Shown: piece by piece, positions 62,905 to 64,000 of the stretch
How the letters are laid out: each line of letters starts with the position of its first letter
How positions within the stretch are numbered: position 1 is the first letter of the stretch
NCBI GenBank assembly: GCA_009760855.2
Contig: WPIO01000144.1
Location: 471,501 to 535,500 of the forward strand
Reading direction: 5' to 3'
Source of the DNA: Cristatella mucedo
Taxonomy: Eukaryota > Bryozoa > Phylactolaemata > Cristatellidae
DNA: 64,000 nucleotides
Notes under the pieces: generated by a model
Databases searched by the model: none
What the model saw: the letters and a program-made list of their open reading frames with translations, nothing else
Told to the model about the DNA's origin: nothing
Position numbers and translations under genes: made by a program

Positions 62905-63990
62905 TGTATCTCCGTCAGTAACTCCACAAAGTCATAAAGACCATGTGGGTGTTACGCAGGAGAGTTTTGTATAGCGCACTCACAGCCTAAGTGGCTTTCG
63001 GTACGCATTCGGAAGCCAACATACTTCGTCTCACGCAACAAAGAGAAAGTGGGAAGCATAGCAGAGTCAGGAGAGCAGTTGAGGTAGTGAGTAGCATAGA
63101 AGTAGCAGTTCAGGACCGCTGAAAAAGATGTGCCACAGTCGGCAGTTGGAGAATAGATGTAGTTGCGTAAGAATTGTGGAAGCGAGTTCCACAGTCTAAG
63201 ACCTGCAGAGCTAAAGCTTCTGTCGCCAACTGTCTTTAAGCGAAGGAATGGGACAGCTAATTTATTGTCAACACAGGACCTGAGGGTGCGAACAGGCTGA
63301 AACTGACGCAGCAGTTCAGCTAGGTACGAAGGAGCCAAGCCGTGGCGGGCCTTGAGGGTCAGCGTAAGAACTTTGCTCTGTATCCTTTGCTGAACCGGCA
63401 ACCATCCTAGCTCTTTCAGCAGAGGTGACACGTGCTCAAACCGCTGGGACTTGAAGACCAGCCTTGCAGCCATATTCATAGTCCGCTGTAGTGGCATAAT
63501 CGCTTTCTTTGGTAGCCCAGCCAAAAGGGAATTAAAATAATCAAGCCGAGACAGAACTAAAGAGCTAGTTAAATTTTTTACATGCCACTGTGGGAGACAG
63601 CTTCTAATCTTGGATAGGGATCGGATGTGATGGCTAGCTGTAGAGGCAGTCTTCTGAATGAAGCTTTTGAAATTGAGGCAGATGTCGAACACGACATCTG
63701 CCTCAATTTCTTTGTCAACGTGAATATTGAAGTCTCCTACAATCAGTAGCGGCCTGTCACACACAAATATTTTAGCGAGGAACTCTGAAAACTCCTCTAT
63801 AAACAAGTTTAGACAGCCAGAAGGAGGCCGGTATATCACAACGGTGAGAGGCGTTGTCTTTGATGAAGACCTGATAGCAACCGATTCAAACGATGCACGA
63901 ATGATCTTCGGACTTAAGAATGCAGCTCTGACAGTATTCGCTTTATGGAGCAGGCAAAGTGCAGGTTCGATTTCTGTTTCCCAAGCATAA
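62905..63990 (-). mobile_element. LINE-A copy with internal deletion joining endonuclease to reverse transcriptase tail
   Basis: A single 295-codon minus-strand frame (63839-62952) begins MIYRPPSGCLNLFIEEFSEF, then RPLLIVGDFNIHVDKE (endonuclease). It jumps to FDICLNFKSF, LSRLDYFNSLLAGLPKKAI, LLKELGWLPVQQRIQSK and GDRSFSSAGLRLWNSLPQFL (C-terminal RT region). It ends with the LINE-A tail. Most of the reverse transcriptase is missing, so it cannot be autonomous. The junction carries a perfect 19-bp inverted repeat (63669-63710). Confidence 0.85.
63669..63710. repeat. Perfect 19-bp inverted repeat at a LINE deletion junction
   Basis: GAAATTGAGGCAGATGTCG, loop AACA, then its exact reverse complement. 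It sits where the endonuclease and RT parts of the LINE-A copy are joined. Confidence 0.95.
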
Positions 63991-64000
63991 ATAATTTGCT

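Overview
The window is nuclear DNA from a multicellular animal, probably an invertebrate or early-branching metazoan. Genes are split into GT-AG exons by kilobase introns, CA/GA/AT microsatellites are long, and there are many L2-like non-LTR retrotransposons and tRNA-derived SINEs. I see nothing prokaryotic, no rRNA, no CRISPR array and no independent tRNA gene. The species cannot be named from the sequence.

The first 36 kb is dominated by one plus-strand gene. It is an ACAP-family Arf GTPase-activating protein with the domain order PH, ArfGAP zinc finger, ankyrin repeats, and the family C-terminal helix. Ten exons (8106-35916) join with matching phases into 591 codons including the stop. An additional 87-nt segment (27512-27598) fits the frame as a cassette exon. 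The BAR domain that precedes PH in known ACAPs was not found; it may lie left of the window, be too divergent to see, or be absent. The introns carry large microsatellites, SINEs and LINE ends.

The 36-64 kb part looks more AT-rich and is a graveyard of transposable elements. I recognise two LINE families. LINE-A has a 3' end that reads as a conserved tail next to 'ACAGACGGAGATACAT'. LINE-B is L2-like and ends in a GCGCC...GGCGC hairpin followed by TTA repeats. There are two tRNA-headed SINE families: SINE-C ends in the LINE-B hairpin and SINE-D has a different tail. At least fifteen copies of the hairpin tail are spread over the window. A 684-bp hAT-type element with an 8-bp target duplication interrupts an older LINE-B copy at 34.4-35.0 kb.

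A second gene runs on the minus strand between these repeats. Four phase-matched exons (55134 down to 46540) encode the end of a fibronectin type III domain, one transmembrane helix and a short tyrosine-containing cytoplasmic tail with a stop codon. Two weaker exon candidates lie further upstream at about 61.7 and 62.0 kb, and the rest of the extracellular region is probably beyond the right edge. All gene models here are read by eye from splice sites and protein resemblance, with no transcript or database check.
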